DNA from: Nonomuraea turcica
GTDB lineage: Bacteria > Actinomycetota > Actinomycetes > Streptosporangiales > Streptosporangiaceae
Assembly: GCF_030718205.1 (NCBI RefSeq)
Contig: NZ_JAUZQF010000011.1
Location: forward strand, 62,001-126,000
Direction: 5' to 3'
DNA: 64,000 nucleotides
Position numbers and translations under genes: made by a program. The number at the start of each line of letters is the position of its first letter. Positions within the stretch are counted from its first letter, which is position 1. A model generated the notes under the pieces. That model worked only from the letters and a program-made list of their open reading frames with translations. It was not told the origin of the DNA and made no database searches. Below are positions 17,040 to 26,705 of this stretch, piece after piece.

Positions 17040-17654
17040 ATGCCACGAACGGATCGGCGGCCCCGGCAGCGGCTCGGCGAGGATGCACGCAGGCAGGCCA
17101 TCCTGCGCGCCGCGGGGGAAGCGTTCTCTCGCGCCGGGTACGACCAGGTGTCGGTGGACCAGGTGGCCGAGGCGGCCGGAGCGTCCCAAGCCCTGGTGCA
17201 TCGCTACTTCGGCAGCAAGAGCAGCCTCTACCTGACCGTGGTCGAGGCCGCGGTCGCCCGGCTGCTCGACCGGCAGCGTGCCGCCGACGCCGCCCTCGGG
17301 CCCCACGCGCCGGCCCGGGACCGGCTCGCGGCGAGCATCCGGGTCTATTTGGACACGGTCAAGGAATGGGGTGCCGGCTGGCGCGGCCCGTTCCTGGCGC
17401 CTAGCGGCGAGCCCGCCGAGGCCGCCGCCATCCGCCTCCGCATCCGGCAAACGTATGTCCGCCTCCTTCATGAAGTGCTCGAGTTGGACGACGCGGAAGG
17501 GGTGGACTACGCGCTGCACGGATATCTGGGCTTCCTGGACGCCGCCTGCCTTGCCTGGTCGAAGGCCGGCTACCCGGACTCGCATCGCCGCCTGCTCACC
17601 AACCAGGCCCTATCGGCCCTCGACAGCGCCCTCCACCCATCCACCCTCGTCTAG
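17040..17654 (+). CDS. TetR/AcrR family regulator
   Basis: 204 aa. The HTH reads YDQVSVDQVAEAAGASQALVHRYFGSKSSLYL, typical of TetR_N, with a helical ligand-binding domain behind it. It is divergent from the GH13 gene across a 40-bp gap, so the two promoters must overlap, and it may repress that gene. It ends convergent with and four bases inside the neighbouring VOC gene. Confidence 0.9.
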   Translation: MPRTDRRPRQRLGEDARRQAILRAAGEAFSRAGYDQVSVDQVAEAAGASQALVHRYFGSKSSLYLTVVEAAVARLLDRQRAADAALGPHAPARDRLAASIRVYLDTVKEWGAGWRGPFLAPSGEPAEAAAIRLRIRQTYVRLLHEVLELDDAEGVDYALHGYLGFLDAACLAWSKAGYPDSHRRLLTNQALSALDSALHPSTLV

Positions 17655-18190
17655 GCCTCGTCCAGGTCCGTTCGCCACATCTGATCGATCAACGCCATGA
17701 ACGGATCCAGTTGCGACGGCCGGGGCGACAACGACTTGTGCGGCTCAACCACCTCCAGTCCGCCTACACCAAGCTGGGCGTCTCCAGCCGCGCGGACCTC
17801 CTCGTCGTGGGCGTAGAGGCGGATCTGCATGCCGTCGGGATGGCGGAAGCCGAGCGCGTGACCGCTCGTGGTCTCCAACACCGGCGTGTGCGGGATATCG
17901 AGCTCGTCCAGGTACGCATCCCAGGCATCGAGCGCCTCCCTGGTCGTCGCCAGAGCGAACGGGTCGGCGTCGTAGAGCGCCTCGGCGAGCTTGAGATTCT
18001 CCCGCAGTGCGATCTGCAGGCTCGTGCCCGGCACCCGGAAGCTCATGCCGCGGATCACGCCGTCGTCGTCCTGGAAGCTCGTGTCGTGCTCCAGTCGGAA
18101 GACCTTCTCGTACCACTCCCGGCTCCTGGTCAGATCGCTCACGAAGATCTTGGCCGAGTCGAGGAAGTCGTTGGCACGTACCCGTCTCAC
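17651..18190 (-). CDS. VOC family protein
   Basis: 179 aa. The N-half has AKIFVSDLTRSREWYEKVFR and a central MSFRVPGTSLQIALRE. The C-half ends SGHALGFRHPDGMQIRLYAH, matching the VOC pattern of paired strands with a hydrophobic aromatic pocket. About 45 extra residues follow the fold and include HKSLSPRPSQ. Substrate unknown. The stop overlaps the end of the TetR gene on the other strand by four bases. Confidence 0.8.
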   Translation of the reverse strand: MRRVRANDFLDSAKIFVSDLTRSREWYEKVFRLEHDTSFQDDDGVIRGMSFRVPGTSLQIALRENLKLAEALYDADPFALATTREALDAWDAYLDELDIPHTPVLETTSGHALGFRHPDGMQIRLYAHDEEVRAAGDAQLGVGGLEVVEPHKSLSPRPSQLDPFMALIDQMWRTDLDEA

Positions 18191-18362
18191 TGCCAGGAAG
18201 CAGCAACCGCCTAACCTGCGCTAGTTGGATTGCCGCCGACCTCATTAACCCCCCGTATAAAGGCCGGCGGAAGGAAACCATAAGCGCGCTCCGCCACAGT
18301 AGAGCCATCGAAACGAACACGACCTGGTTCCACCAGGACGTGAGCTGAAGAGGAGAACCACG

Positions 18363-19172
18363 ATGGGAACAGTCCGCTCGCAGGACGGCACCATGATCGC
18401 ATTCGACGAGTACGGCCCGGCCGACGCGCCGGCGATCGTCCACGTTTACGGTGCCACCGCACACCGCGCAGTGCAGCCCTCTCCGGCCGCGATCGCCGAC
18501 GTCGCCGGTGGTGACCTCCGAGTGATCGTCTTCGACCGGCGGGGACGCGGCGAGAGCGGCGACACCGAACCGTACTCCGTGCAGCGTGAGATCGAGGACA
18601 TCGCGGCGCTCATCGCCCACGCCGGCGGCCGCGCCACCTTGCTCGGGGAGTCCTCGGGCGCCGTGCTGACCCTCGAGGCCGCCCGCGCCGGGCTGCCGGT
18701 CGACGGCGTGGTGATGTTCGAGCCGCCGTGCGTCGTCGACGACCAGCGGCCACCGGTGCCGGCCGACTACCTGCCGCGACTGGACGCGCTCATCGCCGAT
18801 GGCCGCCGAGAGGAGGCGCTGAAGCTGTTCACCGTCGAGGCCGTCGGAATCCCCGAAGAGTGGCTCGGCGGCATGACGGCCATGCCGACCTGGGAGCCCG
18901 CGATCCAGGTCGCGCCTACTCTGCGCTACGACGGGCGGATCATGGAAGGCCTGATGGCCGGCGACCCGGCCGCCCTCCAGCGCTACGCCGACGTCACGAC
19001 GCCGGTGCTCGTGCTTGTCGGCGAGCAGACCTTCCCGTCCCTGCCACCGGCTGCGGCCGCGATCGCCGATGTGCTGCCCAAGGGCGAGCTGCGACAGATT
19101 CCCACCGCCGACCACACCCTCACGGCCGACGCGGTGGTGCCGGTGCTGCGCGAGTTCGTGGCTGGGCGCTGA
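18363..19172 (+). CDS. Alpha/beta hydrolase
   Basis: 269 aa with the canonical fold order: VIVFDRRGRGESGDTEPYSV (oxyanion-side strand), the nucleophile elbow LLGESSGAVLTLEAA (Ser about residue 98), VLVLVGEQTF near the acid position, and a late ADHTL His. It has no signal peptide. GAGGAG lies upstream of ATG 18363. The substrate is unknown; the lid is small, as in haloperoxidase-like or esterase members. It is divergent from the VOC gene. Confidence 0.9.
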   Translation: MGTVRSQDGTMIAFDEYGPADAPAIVHVYGATAHRAVQPSPAAIADVAGGDLRVIVFDRRGRGESGDTEPYSVQREIEDIAALIAHAGGRATLLGESSGAVLTLEAARAGLPVDGVVMFEPPCVVDDQRPPVPADYLPRLDALIADGRREEALKLFTVEAVGIPEEWLGGMTAMPTWEPAIQVAPTLRYDGRIMEGLMAGDPAALQRYADVTTPVLVLVGEQTFPSLPPAAAAIADVLPKGELRQIPTADHTLTADAVVPVLREFVAGR

Positions 19173-19313
19173 CCTGGTCGCACAGGGGCGGAGGTGTGGT
19201 GATCCGGCCGCTGGTGCTCGTCTCGGCGTCCACTTGCCGCACCGCCCGCGCCATGGACGTAGCCCCCGCCGAGACCCTGGCGACCGCCCGAACCGTTCCG
19301 CGTTTCCGGTTGG

Positions 19314-19967
19314 TCAGGCCCCGCTGAAGGTGACGGCGCCGGGGATGGCCGTGAAGACCGACCGTAGTTCGGTGGCGAGGCTCGCGTGGGTATGGGGGCC
19401 GGGCTTGAAGGTCCAGCCCCGCAAAGCGGCATGGAACGCCGCGACCACCAGGTCCAGCGCCAATCTCGGCCGCGGGTCATCGGGGTCCAGGCTCAGCCGC
19501 CGGCGCAACGTCGCCTCGACGGCGGCGCTGGTGCGGTCGCAGTATTGAAGCCCGTACGCGGCGATCGATGGCGTGCGCGCGGCCAGCTCCTGACTCAACC
19601 GCACACGGGTGACCCACGCCGCGCCACCGTCGTCCAGGCGCGCGAGGGCGGCGAGCAGCGCCTCCTGCAACACCTCCAATACGGGCGCGCGACCGAACGG
19701 CACGTGCTCGACGTCGTCCCGCAGCCCATTCCACAGCGCCTCCAGCGGAGCGAAGGCCACCTGCTCCTTGCTGGCGAAATTCCGGAAGAAGGTGCGCTTG
19801 GAGACCTCGACGTCCTCGCACAGTTCGTCGAGGGTCACCCCATCGAAGCCGCGCTCGGTGAAGAGCGCGAGGGCGGTATCCACCAGCGCGGCCCGGGTCT
19901 TGAGCTTCTTGCGCTCCCGGAGGGTGAGCTTTTCCGCCTCGGAGGCAGCGGAAGGATCAGCAGTCAT
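19314..19967 (-). CDS. TetR/AcrR family regulator
   Basis: 217 aa. The HTH reads FDGVTLDELCEDVEVSKRTFFRNFASKEQV, typical of actinobacterial TetR proteins with an F-R-x-F recognition helix. It is divergent from a quinone-oxidoreductase-like gene at 20056; the 88-bp gap contains AGTGGCACT and no longer dyad. Repression of that gene, relieved by an electrophile or quinone, is the usual arrangement and is inferred here. Confidence 0.9.
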   Translation of the reverse strand: MTADPSAASEAEKLTLRERKKLKTRAALVDTALALFTERGFDGVTLDELCEDVEVSKRTFFRNFASKEQVAFAPLEALWNGLRDDVEHVPFGRAPVLEVLQEALLAALARLDDGGAAWVTRVRLSQELAARTPSIAAYGLQYCDRTSAAVEATLRRRLSLDPDDPRPRLALDLVVAAFHAALRGWTFKPGPHTHASLATELRSVFTAIPGAVTFSGA

Positions 19968-20055
19968 CAGTCAGAGTGTACCTAGAACGCAGATGCCCTC
20001 CATAGGCTTATGCTACTGAGTGGCACTTTGAGCTGACGTCTATGAGAGGACCGCT

Positions 20056-20985
20056 ATGCGCGCCTTGATCGTTGATCGTTCCGTACCCGGCGGCCTGCGG
20101 ATCGGGGAGGTGCCCGAGCCGGTGCCTGCCCCGAACCAGGCGTTGGTGCGGATCAAGGCCACCTCGCTCAACTTTGGGGAGGTCAAGCACGGCATCGAGA
20201 CGGCTGAGGAGGGAACGGTGCTCGGCTGGGACGCCGCCGGTGTCGTCATCCAGGCGGCGGCGGACGGGTCCGGTCCGGCCGTGGGCACTCCCGTCGTGAC
20301 CCTCGAAGAGGGTGGAGGCTGGGCCGAGATCCGCGCCGTACGGACCGACTGGATCGGCGTGGTGCCCGAGCACGCGGAGCCGGGCGCGATCAGCACCATC
20401 CCGGTCGCGGCCGGCACCGCGCTGCGCACACTCCACCGGATCGGGCCCATCCTGGGGAGGAGGATCCTCGTGACCGGCGCCACGGGAGGCGTCGGCCGCT
20501 ACGCCGTCCAACTCGCCAGACTCGGCGGCGCACACGTGATCGCCTCCACAGGCGATCCCGGCCAGCATGGTGAGACGTTGCGCGCTCTGGGCGCCCACGA
20601 GGTGGTGTCCCGTCCGGCGCAAGCCGGCGGCGAGCTCGACGGCGTGCTGGACATGGTGGGCGGCCCGCAGCTCGTGGAGGCCTTCGACCAAATGGGCGCG
20701 GGCGGCACGCTGGTGGCCGTCGGTCATTCCACAGGTGAGGGCGAGAACTTCCCGTTCGGCGCCCTGTTCAGCGGGCCCGGCCGTGATGATCGTTCGATCG
20801 TCACATTCATGCTGCTGTTCTGCGACGGGCTGGATCGGGATCTGACCTGGCTGGCCCAGCAGGTTGCGGACGGCGTACTGAGCCCGGAGATCACGTGGCG
20901 CGGCGGGTGGGACGACGTGCAGGATGCGGTGCGCGCCCTGGTCGAGCGCCGCCTGCACGGCAAGGCCGTACTCGACCTGGTTTGA
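20056..20985 (+). CDS. Zinc-independent MDR / quinone oxidoreductase-like protein
   Basis: 309 aa. The N-terminal GroES-like domain contains PAPNQALVRIKATSLNFGEV and lacks the catalytic-zinc Cys. The Rossmann half has ILVTGATGGVGRYAVQLARL near residue 140 and a DMVGGPQLVEAF cofactor loop. Such enzymes reduce quinones or enones with NADPH. GAGAGGA upstream of ATG 20056 supports the start. A strong hairpin terminator follows at 21001. Confidence 0.9.
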   Translation: MRALIVDRSVPGGLRIGEVPEPVPAPNQALVRIKATSLNFGEVKHGIETAEEGTVLGWDAAGVVIQAAADGSGPAVGTPVVTLEEGGGWAEIRAVRTDWIGVVPEHAEPGAISTIPVAAGTALRTLHRIGPILGRRILVTGATGGVGRYAVQLARLGGAHVIASTGDPGQHGETLRALGAHEVVSRPAQAGGELDGVLDMVGGPQLVEAFDQMGAGGTLVAVGHSTGEGENFPFGALFSGPGRDDRSIVTFMLLFCDGLDRDLTWLAQQVADGVLSPEITWRGGWDDVQDAVRALVERRLHGKAVLDLV

Positions 20986-21000
20986 CGACGCCCACCTCCT

Positions 21001-21037
21001 GAGGAGCCGGCGCCGGCACCGGTCAGGCCGGCTCCTC
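21001..21037 (+). terminator. Hairpin terminator after the MDR gene
   Basis: GAGGAGCCGGC and GCCGGCTCCTC form a perfect 11-bp stem with a 15-base loop, 15 bases after the stop codon. Confidence 0.75.
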
Positions 21038-21442
21038 CACTTGATGCACGGACCGACCGCCCTCGAACTCCAAGGCCACGTCGGAGCCAGGTACAGGCCC
21101 CGGCGGGCGGTCGCATCGAGTTCGTGGCCCTAGCGGTGCTCAATGGCGCAGCTCGTGGGGCAGCGCCTCCTGCGTCAATGCAGGCAATCTCGCGCAGGCA
21201 TTGGCATATGCCGATTCTCCTGGCCAGCCGGTACGGACGCCGTGGGGCGGTCCTGCCGTTGGTCTCTCCTGAATGATCGGTAGCCTGCAAGTCACATGTA
21301 AGCCCGCACGTCTAGACATGCACATGAGAACGAAGACGCCGGAAATCCGCACGAAGACGGCGTTCCAGCCGTCATCGCCGCGAATGAGCCCGGCCATCTC
21401 GTTACAATGCGGACCCCGTTGAAGGAGGGAAACACGCTCTCT
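21038..21442. other. Long leader/promoter region of the AfsR-like gene
   Basis: About 400 bases without a supported gene. The distal part (21290-21400) is lower in GC than the flanks and probably holds the promoter. No clear operator repeat was recognised. Confidence 0.4.
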
Positions 21443-24262
21443 ATGGCACTGGAGATCAGGTACCTCGGCCCGTGGCAGGTCCTGGCCGGTGACGAACCGG
21501 TCCGGCTCGCCGGGCAACGCCGAATCGGCGTGCTCGCCAGACTTGCCCTGGACGCCGGGCAGGCCGTACACACCGAGCGGATCCTCACCGACATATGGGG
21601 AGAAAGCTCCGCGGCGACCATGGCCAAACAACTCCACATCGTGATCTCCAAACTCCGCGAAACCCTGGGACCCCACACCGCCGAAGAGATCATCCAGACC
21701 ATGCCCGGCGGCTACCTGCTCGCGCTCGAACCCGAGCACATCGACGCCCACCAGTTCACCCGCCTGGCCAAACGCGCCCGCACCGCCCAAGCGCAGGGAG
21801 CCACGGCCACCGCGGACGCCCTGTTCCGCACGGCCCTGCAGTTGTGGCGAGGCGAACCGCTGGCCGAACTGACCGCCCCCTGGGCACGAATCGAAGCCAC
21901 CCGCCTGGGAGAAGAACACCTCACCGTCCTGGAAGACCACGCCGATCTCCGCCTCGCCGCCGGCGACCACCACGCTGTAGCCGCCGACCTGGCCCCACAC
22001 GTGCGGGCGCACCCCCTGCGCGAACGCCCCGCCGCCCAGCTCATGCTCGCCCTGCACCGCGCCGGCCGCCCATCCGAAGCGCTCGCCGTCTACCAGGACA
22101 CCCGCCGGATCATGGTCTCCGAACTCGGCATCGAACCCGGCGCCCAGCTACGCCGCCTGCACCAGGCCGTCCTGCTCAAGGACCCCGTCCTTGACCTGAC
22201 CGCCCCGGCCCAACAGGTCACGCTCAGCGAGCCGTACATCCCGGCCGAACTGCCCGCCGACACCCGCGCCTTCACCGCCCGCGCCACCGAGATCCAGGAC
22301 CTGCGCACCGCACTCGGCGACGGACCCGCCCACGGGCCTTCCATCACGGTGATCGACGGACCCGGCGGCATCGGCAAATCCGCCCTGACCGTCCACGTCG
22401 CCCACGCCGTGGCCGCCCGGTACACCGGCGGCGTCATCTACCTCAACCTGCACGGATCCACCCCCGGCCTCGACCCGCTGACCCCGGCCCAGGCTCTGCG
22501 CCACCTGCTGCGCTCCCTCGGCCTGGACGGCGCCGCCGTCCCCGCCGACCCGGGCGAGGCCGCCGCCCGCTACCGCTCCCTGACCGCGACCGGCAACCTG
22601 CTGGTCATCCTCGACAACGCCCGCGACGTCCGCCAGATCCGCCCGCTCATCCCCGCCGGCCCAGGCTGCCGGGTGCTGATCACCAGCCGGGACCCGCTGG
22701 CCACCCTGGACAACGCCCGCCACCTTCACCTGGGCATCCTGGATGCCGCCGACGCCGCCGCGCTCCTGTCGCGCCTGGCCGGCCCCGACCGGGTACGCGC
22801 CGAACCGCAGGCGGCCGAGCGGATCGTCCACCTGTGCGGCGGCGTCCCCCTCGCCCTGCGGATCGTCGGCGCCCGCCTGGCCGCCCGCCCCGACTGGACC
22901 CTGTCCGACCTGGAAACACGGCTGGCCGACGCCACCCGCCGCCTGGACGTGCTGGAGTTCGCCGACCTGGCCGTCCGCGCCAGCATCGCGGTGAGCCACC
23001 ACCACCTCCAAGAAGAACCCACCGGCCGCGACGCCGCCCACCTGCTGCCCCTGCTCGGCCTGCTCGGCCTGCCCACCCACACCCCCGCCGCCACCGCCGC
23101 CCTGACCGGCTGGCCCCTCCACCGCGCCGAAGCCGCCTTGGAACGCCTCCAGGACGCCCGCCTCCTCGAACCCGCCGGACCCGACCACTACCAGTTCCAC
23201 GACCTGGTCGGCCTTTATGCCCGCGAACGGGCACACGAGGACCTGTCGGAGGAGGAACGCACCGCCGCCGTACGACGCGCGTTCCACCACTACCTGACCA
23301 CCCTCTGGATGGCGAGCACCATGCTCGCCAGCGATGCCGTACTGCGATGCCCCGTCGAGTTGCCCGACATCACCTTCAAGGACCACGCGGAGGCGGGACG
23401 ATGGGTCCAGGGCGAGCGGGACAACCTGCTCGCCGCCGCGCAGCAGGCGTTGGCCGGCCCCGACCCGGCGACGGCCATCGGCCTGGTCATCGGACTCCAT
23501 TGGCCCTTTTGCTACCAGGGCTGGCACACGCAACTGGCCGGCGTCTACGCGCAGGCCATCGAGGTGGCCGATCGCATCGCGGCATGGGAGGACAAGGCCC
23601 AGCTCCGGAGCTTCCTGGGTTGGGTTTACCGAGACCAGGGCCGCTACGACGCCGCGATCGCGGAACTGAAGACGACTCTCACCGACTGGGACCGCGCGGA
23701 ACTGCCCCGAAGAAAGGTAGGAGCCCTCAACAACCTCGGTGTCATCAACACGATCGTGGGCCGCCTCGACGACGCGCTCGGCTACCTGGAGTCCGCTTTG
23801 GCGCTCAACGACGAGGCCGAACGCCCTGTGGCAACGGCCTTGATCCGCAACAACCGGGTGCACGTCTATTGCCGTCAGGGGCGCCTCGACGAGGCGATGG
23901 CGGAAGCACACCGGCTGGTGGAGCTGTGGCCGAAGGCGGACCCGCTCGCCGGTGCGGGCACGGCACACGACTCGCTGGGCGACGTCTACCGCCACGCCGG
24001 CCAGCTGACCGAGGCGGTGGAAAGCTACACGATGGCCGTGCGACTGCTCCACGAGTCGGGATACCGCCTGGGGGAAGCCGTGTCACGCTGGTGGCTCGGC
24101 GTCACGCTGCACGCCCTCGAACGGCACGGCGAAGCACGGAAACAGTGGGAGGAGTCCGTCCGCCTCCTGCGCGACGCCCGCCTGCTCACGCCCCGGGAGG
24201 CGACCGAGATCCTCGCCCAGGCGGTGCCGGAAACCCCCCGGCCGATCAAGAACATGCTCTGA
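21443..24262 (+). CDS. AfsR/SARP-type regulator (BTAD, NB-ARC, TPR)
   Basis: 939 aa. Domains in order are an OmpR-like winged helix (residues 1-95, LEIRYLGPWQVL, YLLALEP), a bacterial transcriptional activation domain (about 98-245, ALQLWRGEPLAELTAPWA), an NB-ARC STAND NTPase (P-loop GPGGIGKSAL near 307, VLITSRDP, GGVPLALRI, FHDLVGLYARE), and C-terminal TPRs (GRLDDALGYLESALAL, GRLDEAMAEAHRLV). Such proteins activate secondary-metabolite promoters in an ATP-dependent manner. No biosynthetic cluster adjoins it, so the target is distant or different. AAGGAGGG lies rather far (about 14 bases) from ATG 21443; ATG 21407 is the alternative. Confidence 0.93.
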   Translation: MALEIRYLGPWQVLAGDEPVRLAGQRRIGVLARLALDAGQAVHTERILTDIWGESSAATMAKQLHIVISKLRETLGPHTAEEIIQTMPGGYLLALEPEHIDAHQFTRLAKRARTAQAQGATATADALFRTALQLWRGEPLAELTAPWARIEATRLGEEHLTVLEDHADLRLAAGDHHAVAADLAPHVRAHPLRERPAAQLMLALHRAGRPSEALAVYQDTRRIMVSELGIEPGAQLRRLHQAVLLKDPVLDLTAPAQQVTLSEPYIPAELPADTRAFTARATEIQDLRTALGDGPAHGPSITVIDGPGGIGKSALTVHVAHAVAARYTGGVIYLNLHGSTPGLDPLTPAQALRHLLRSLGLDGAAVPADPGEAAARYRSLTATGNLLVILDNARDVRQIRPLIPAGPGCRVLITSRDPLATLDNARHLHLGILDAADAAALLSRLAGPDRVRAEPQAAERIVHLCGGVPLALRIVGARLAARPDWTLSDLETRLADATRRLDVLEFADLAVRASIAVSHHHLQEEPTGRDAAHLLPLLGLLGLPTHTPAATAALTGWPLHRAEAALERLQDARLLEPAGPDHYQFHDLVGLYARERAHEDLSEEERTAAVRRAFHHYLTTLWMASTMLASDAVLRCPVELPDITFKDHAEAGRWVQGERDNLLAAAQQALAGPDPATAIGLVIGLHWPFCYQGWHTQLAGVYAQAIEVADRIAAWEDKAQLRSFLGWVYRDQGRYDAAIAELKTTLTDWDRAELPRRKVGALNNLGVINTIVGRLDDALGYLESALALNDEAERPVATALIRNNRVHVYCRQGRLDEAMAEAHRLVELWPKADPLAGAGTAHDSLGDVYRHAGQLTEAVESYTMAVRLLHESGYRLGEAVSRWWLGVTLHALERHGEARKQWEESVRLLRDARLLTPREATEILAQAVPETPRPIKNML

Positions 24263-24277
24263 CCCTCGGGCGGCGAA

Positions 24278-24682
24278 TCAGCAGCTGATCTTCGTGTTGC
24301 CGGCGGTGGCGGCGCCGGCGCTGTCGGAGTACATCCAGACACGCCAGTTGTGGGTGCCCTTGCATGTCGCATAGACCACGGCTCTCCTGTTGCTCCATTT
24401 GGTGTCCCAGGTGTCCCGGGCCATGGTCTCCCAGCCGTACCACCGCTGGCGCTGAAGGCGCAGCTCGACTCGGCCCTTACAGTCGCTCGACACAGAGCCC
24501 GCGTCGACGACATCCCGGTAGCCATCCTTTTTCGCCTTGCCGGGGAACAGTATGCACTTCGCCGCACTGACGGCTCCGGCCTGGGCAGACGCAGCCGATA
24601 CCGGCTGAGCTGCCGCGACCAACCCGGCTGCCAGAACGGGTACGACGACCGTCGCGGCCAGACGCGCAGGAATGCTCCGCAC
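24278..24682 (-). CDS. Small secreted protein
   Basis: 134 aa with a clear Sec signal peptide: basic MRSIPAR, hydrophobic core LAATVVVPVLAAGLVAA, and a cleavage-like VSAASAQA. The mature part has four or five Cys and many aromatic residues (RWYGWETMARDTWDTKWSN), suggesting a small disulphide-bonded extracellular domain. No enzymatic motif is seen and I do not recognise the family. It is convergent with the AfsR-like gene 15 bases away. Confidence 0.75.
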   Translation of the reverse strand: MRSIPARLAATVVVPVLAAGLVAAAQPVSAASAQAGAVSAAKCILFPGKAKKDGYRDVVDAGSVSSDCKGRVELRLQRQRWYGWETMARDTWDTKWSNRRAVVYATCKGTHNWRVWMYSDSAGAATAGNTKISC

Positions 24683-24829
24683 AACAGGACCACTCTTTCG
24701 TTACGAGAAATACCGCAAGCCCCCGGATCAAGGACTTAGGGATGAAGTGGACTTTAGTGATGCTCGGTATGTCCTCGGTATGTTGTTCAGGTCACCTGCT
24801 AATCGATCCCGAGGCCCTCGAAAACACCG

Positions 24830-25621
24830 CTATACCCAGGGGCGGGGGAAGGTGTCGCCGTCCAACCGGTCGCCCACGGCGAGTCCGAGAGGATCGGTCA
24901 CGATGTGTTCGCTCCCGCTGAAGGTGGTCGCCTCGTCCATATAGATGGTGACGTGCGCGAACCGGGCCTGGCCGGTGCGGTTGGGCAGCGCCATGTGGCC
25001 GGTGTAGCCACTGTGGAAGGTGCAGTCGCCGGCCCGCAGCGGCACGGTGACCCGGGGGATCCAGCGCAGGGACGGGTCCATCGCGAACAGGTCTTCCTCG
25101 TGGTGGAGGTCCTGCGGACGCAGGCCGGTCCGATCCTGGGTCCCGGGCAGGAAGGTCATGCAGCCTCGCTCCGGCGGCACGTCGACCAGCGCGATCCACG
25201 CCGACAGCGGCAGCCGGTCGCCCGCATGCGGCCAGTACGGACGATCCTGGTGGAACTCCGTGGCGGCGTTGTTGTGCGGCTCCTTGACCAGCATCTGGTC
25301 GTGCCAGAGCCGCAGCGGGAACCCGGCGAGCTGTTCGGCGATCCGGCCGAGCCGCGGGTCGAACGTGAGCTCCCGCAGCGTCCGGTCGCGTTGCCAGACG
25401 TTGACCAGCTGGCTGAAGACGCCGTGCTTCTCCAGACTCTCCGCGCGATGCGCCTCCAGGAACGCCTCGGCGGCGGCCCGGAACCGCTCGACCTGACCCG
25501 GCTCGAGAACGCCCCGGACTCGGACGAAACCGTATTCACGGTACGCCGCCACAAGCTCCTCCGGCACCCGGCCGTCGGCGCCCACGTCGCTGCGGGACTG
25601 CCCGGCCGTCGTCATCGTCAT
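24830..25621 (-). CDS. Phytanoyl-CoA dioxygenase family protein
   Basis: 263 aa. An Fe(II)/2-oxoglutarate facial triad is visible: TEFHQDRPYW gives the HxD pair, CTFHSGYTGHMALPN gives the distal His, and the 2-oxoglutarate Arg follows in NRTGQAR. Members hydroxylate varied small molecules, so the substrate is open. GGAGGTCAGTG precedes ATG 25621. It is divergent from an AraC-type gene with a cupin sensor domain, a likely regulator. Confidence 0.9.
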   Translation of the reverse strand: MTMTTAGQSRSDVGADGRVPEELVAAYREYGFVRVRGVLEPGQVERFRAAAEAFLEAHRAESLEKHGVFSQLVNVWQRDRTLRELTFDPRLGRIAEQLAGFPLRLWHDQMLVKEPHNNAATEFHQDRPYWPHAGDRLPLSAWIALVDVPPERGCMTFLPGTQDRTGLRPQDLHHEEDLFAMDPSLRWIPRVTVPLRAGDCTFHSGYTGHMALPNRTGQARFAHVTIYMDEATTFSGSEHIVTDPLGLAVGDRLDGDTFPRPWV

Positions 25622-25723
25622 CACTGACCTCCAAGGTTCTCGCGGCTGGGATACCACCCAGCGTCGACGAGACGCACCGTCAAGGGCTAGGCCGATCCCG
25701 GCGAATAGTCGTACGATCCCGAC

Positions 25724-26665
25724 ATGCCTGCCACGCTGCACGAACACGCGCTGTTCGCGGGGAGCCCGGTCTTGGCAGGTGTCCACCACGTGGATCTCGA
25801 CCTCGAGCCGCACGCGCACGACTTCCTCGAGATCGCCGTCATCGGAAGCGGTAAGGGACGGCACGTGACCAGCCAGGGCGAGCACCCGCTGCGGCGCGGG
25901 CAGGTCATCGTGCTCCGCCCCGGCGCCTGGCACGGCTTCCTGGACTGCACTGACCTGACCGTCGCCAACTGCTGCCTGTCCGCCCATGCCCTGCGAGCCG
26001 AACTGGCGGCACTGTACGACATCCCGATGCTGCGCCGGACGCTGTGGACCGACCCGGTGGCATCCGGCACACACGGCGTGGCGATCACGACCGTCGATCC
26101 GGCCGCCGCAGAGGAGGCCATCACGGAGATCAGCCTGCTTGAACGGGACCTCGGAGCCGACCAGGGCCGGCCAGGCCGCGTCCTGGGCCGGCTGATCACC
26201 GTGCTCGGCATCCTGGCCGACGGCCGTGACCCCGAACGGGAGACGCCCGAGTCCGCCATCCACCCCGCTGTCGCCGCCACCATCGCCCGGCTCGAGGCAG
26301 CGCCCGCCGATCCGTGGCGGCTCGATGACCTCGCTCGGGCGGTCAACCTCGACCCCGCCTACCTCGGCCGGCTGTTCGGACGCTACGTCGGGCTGACGCC
26401 GCTGGGCTTCCTGGCCCGGCTGCGGGCCGAGCGCGCCGCCACGTTACTGGCACACTCGACCCTGCCGGCTGCCCGGGTCGGCGCCGCCGTCGGCTGGGAC
26501 GACCCGACCTACTTCGCCCGCCGCTTCCGGACACTGGTCGGACTGACACCCACCGAGTACCGGCGACGTAGCCGCTCAACCGCCCATGCGCAGCTCAGCA
26601 CCCCAGCCGAGTCGACGGACGAGCGGCGCAGGTCGCGCCGCTTGCCGCCGTTGTCGACCACGTAG
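25724..26665 (+). CDS. AraC family regulator with cupin sensor domain
   Basis: 313 aa. The N-terminal AraC-type cupin (HHVDLDLEPHAHDFLEIAVI, GQVIVLRPGAWHGF) is followed by two HTH motifs (WRLDDLARAVNLDPAYLGRL and ARVGAAVGWDDPTYFARRFR) ending VGLTPTEYRRR. The cupin probably binds a small ligand that controls the divergent dioxygenase gene. A disordered Arg-rich tail follows the DNA-binding domain. Confidence 0.9.
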   Translation: MPATLHEHALFAGSPVLAGVHHVDLDLEPHAHDFLEIAVIGSGKGRHVTSQGEHPLRRGQVIVLRPGAWHGFLDCTDLTVANCCLSAHALRAELAALYDIPMLRRTLWTDPVASGTHGVAITTVDPAAAEEAITEISLLERDLGADQGRPGRVLGRLITVLGILADGRDPERETPESAIHPAVAATIARLEAAPADPWRLDDLARAVNLDPAYLGRLFGRYVGLTPLGFLARLRAERAATLLAHSTLPAARVGAAVGWDDPTYFARRFRTLVGLTPTEYRRRSRSTAHAQLSTPAESTDERRRSRRLPPLSTT

Positions 26666-26705
26666 CAGATGGCGTCCACGATCCGGCGGCGGCAGCACTC
26701 TTCGA

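Noticed and set aside
22148..24052. Long minus-strand open frame opposite the AfsR-like gene
   Set aside because: It has the Gly/Val/Gln-rich composition of antisense high-GC DNA. The plus-strand frame has complete BTAD, NB-ARC and TPR motifs.
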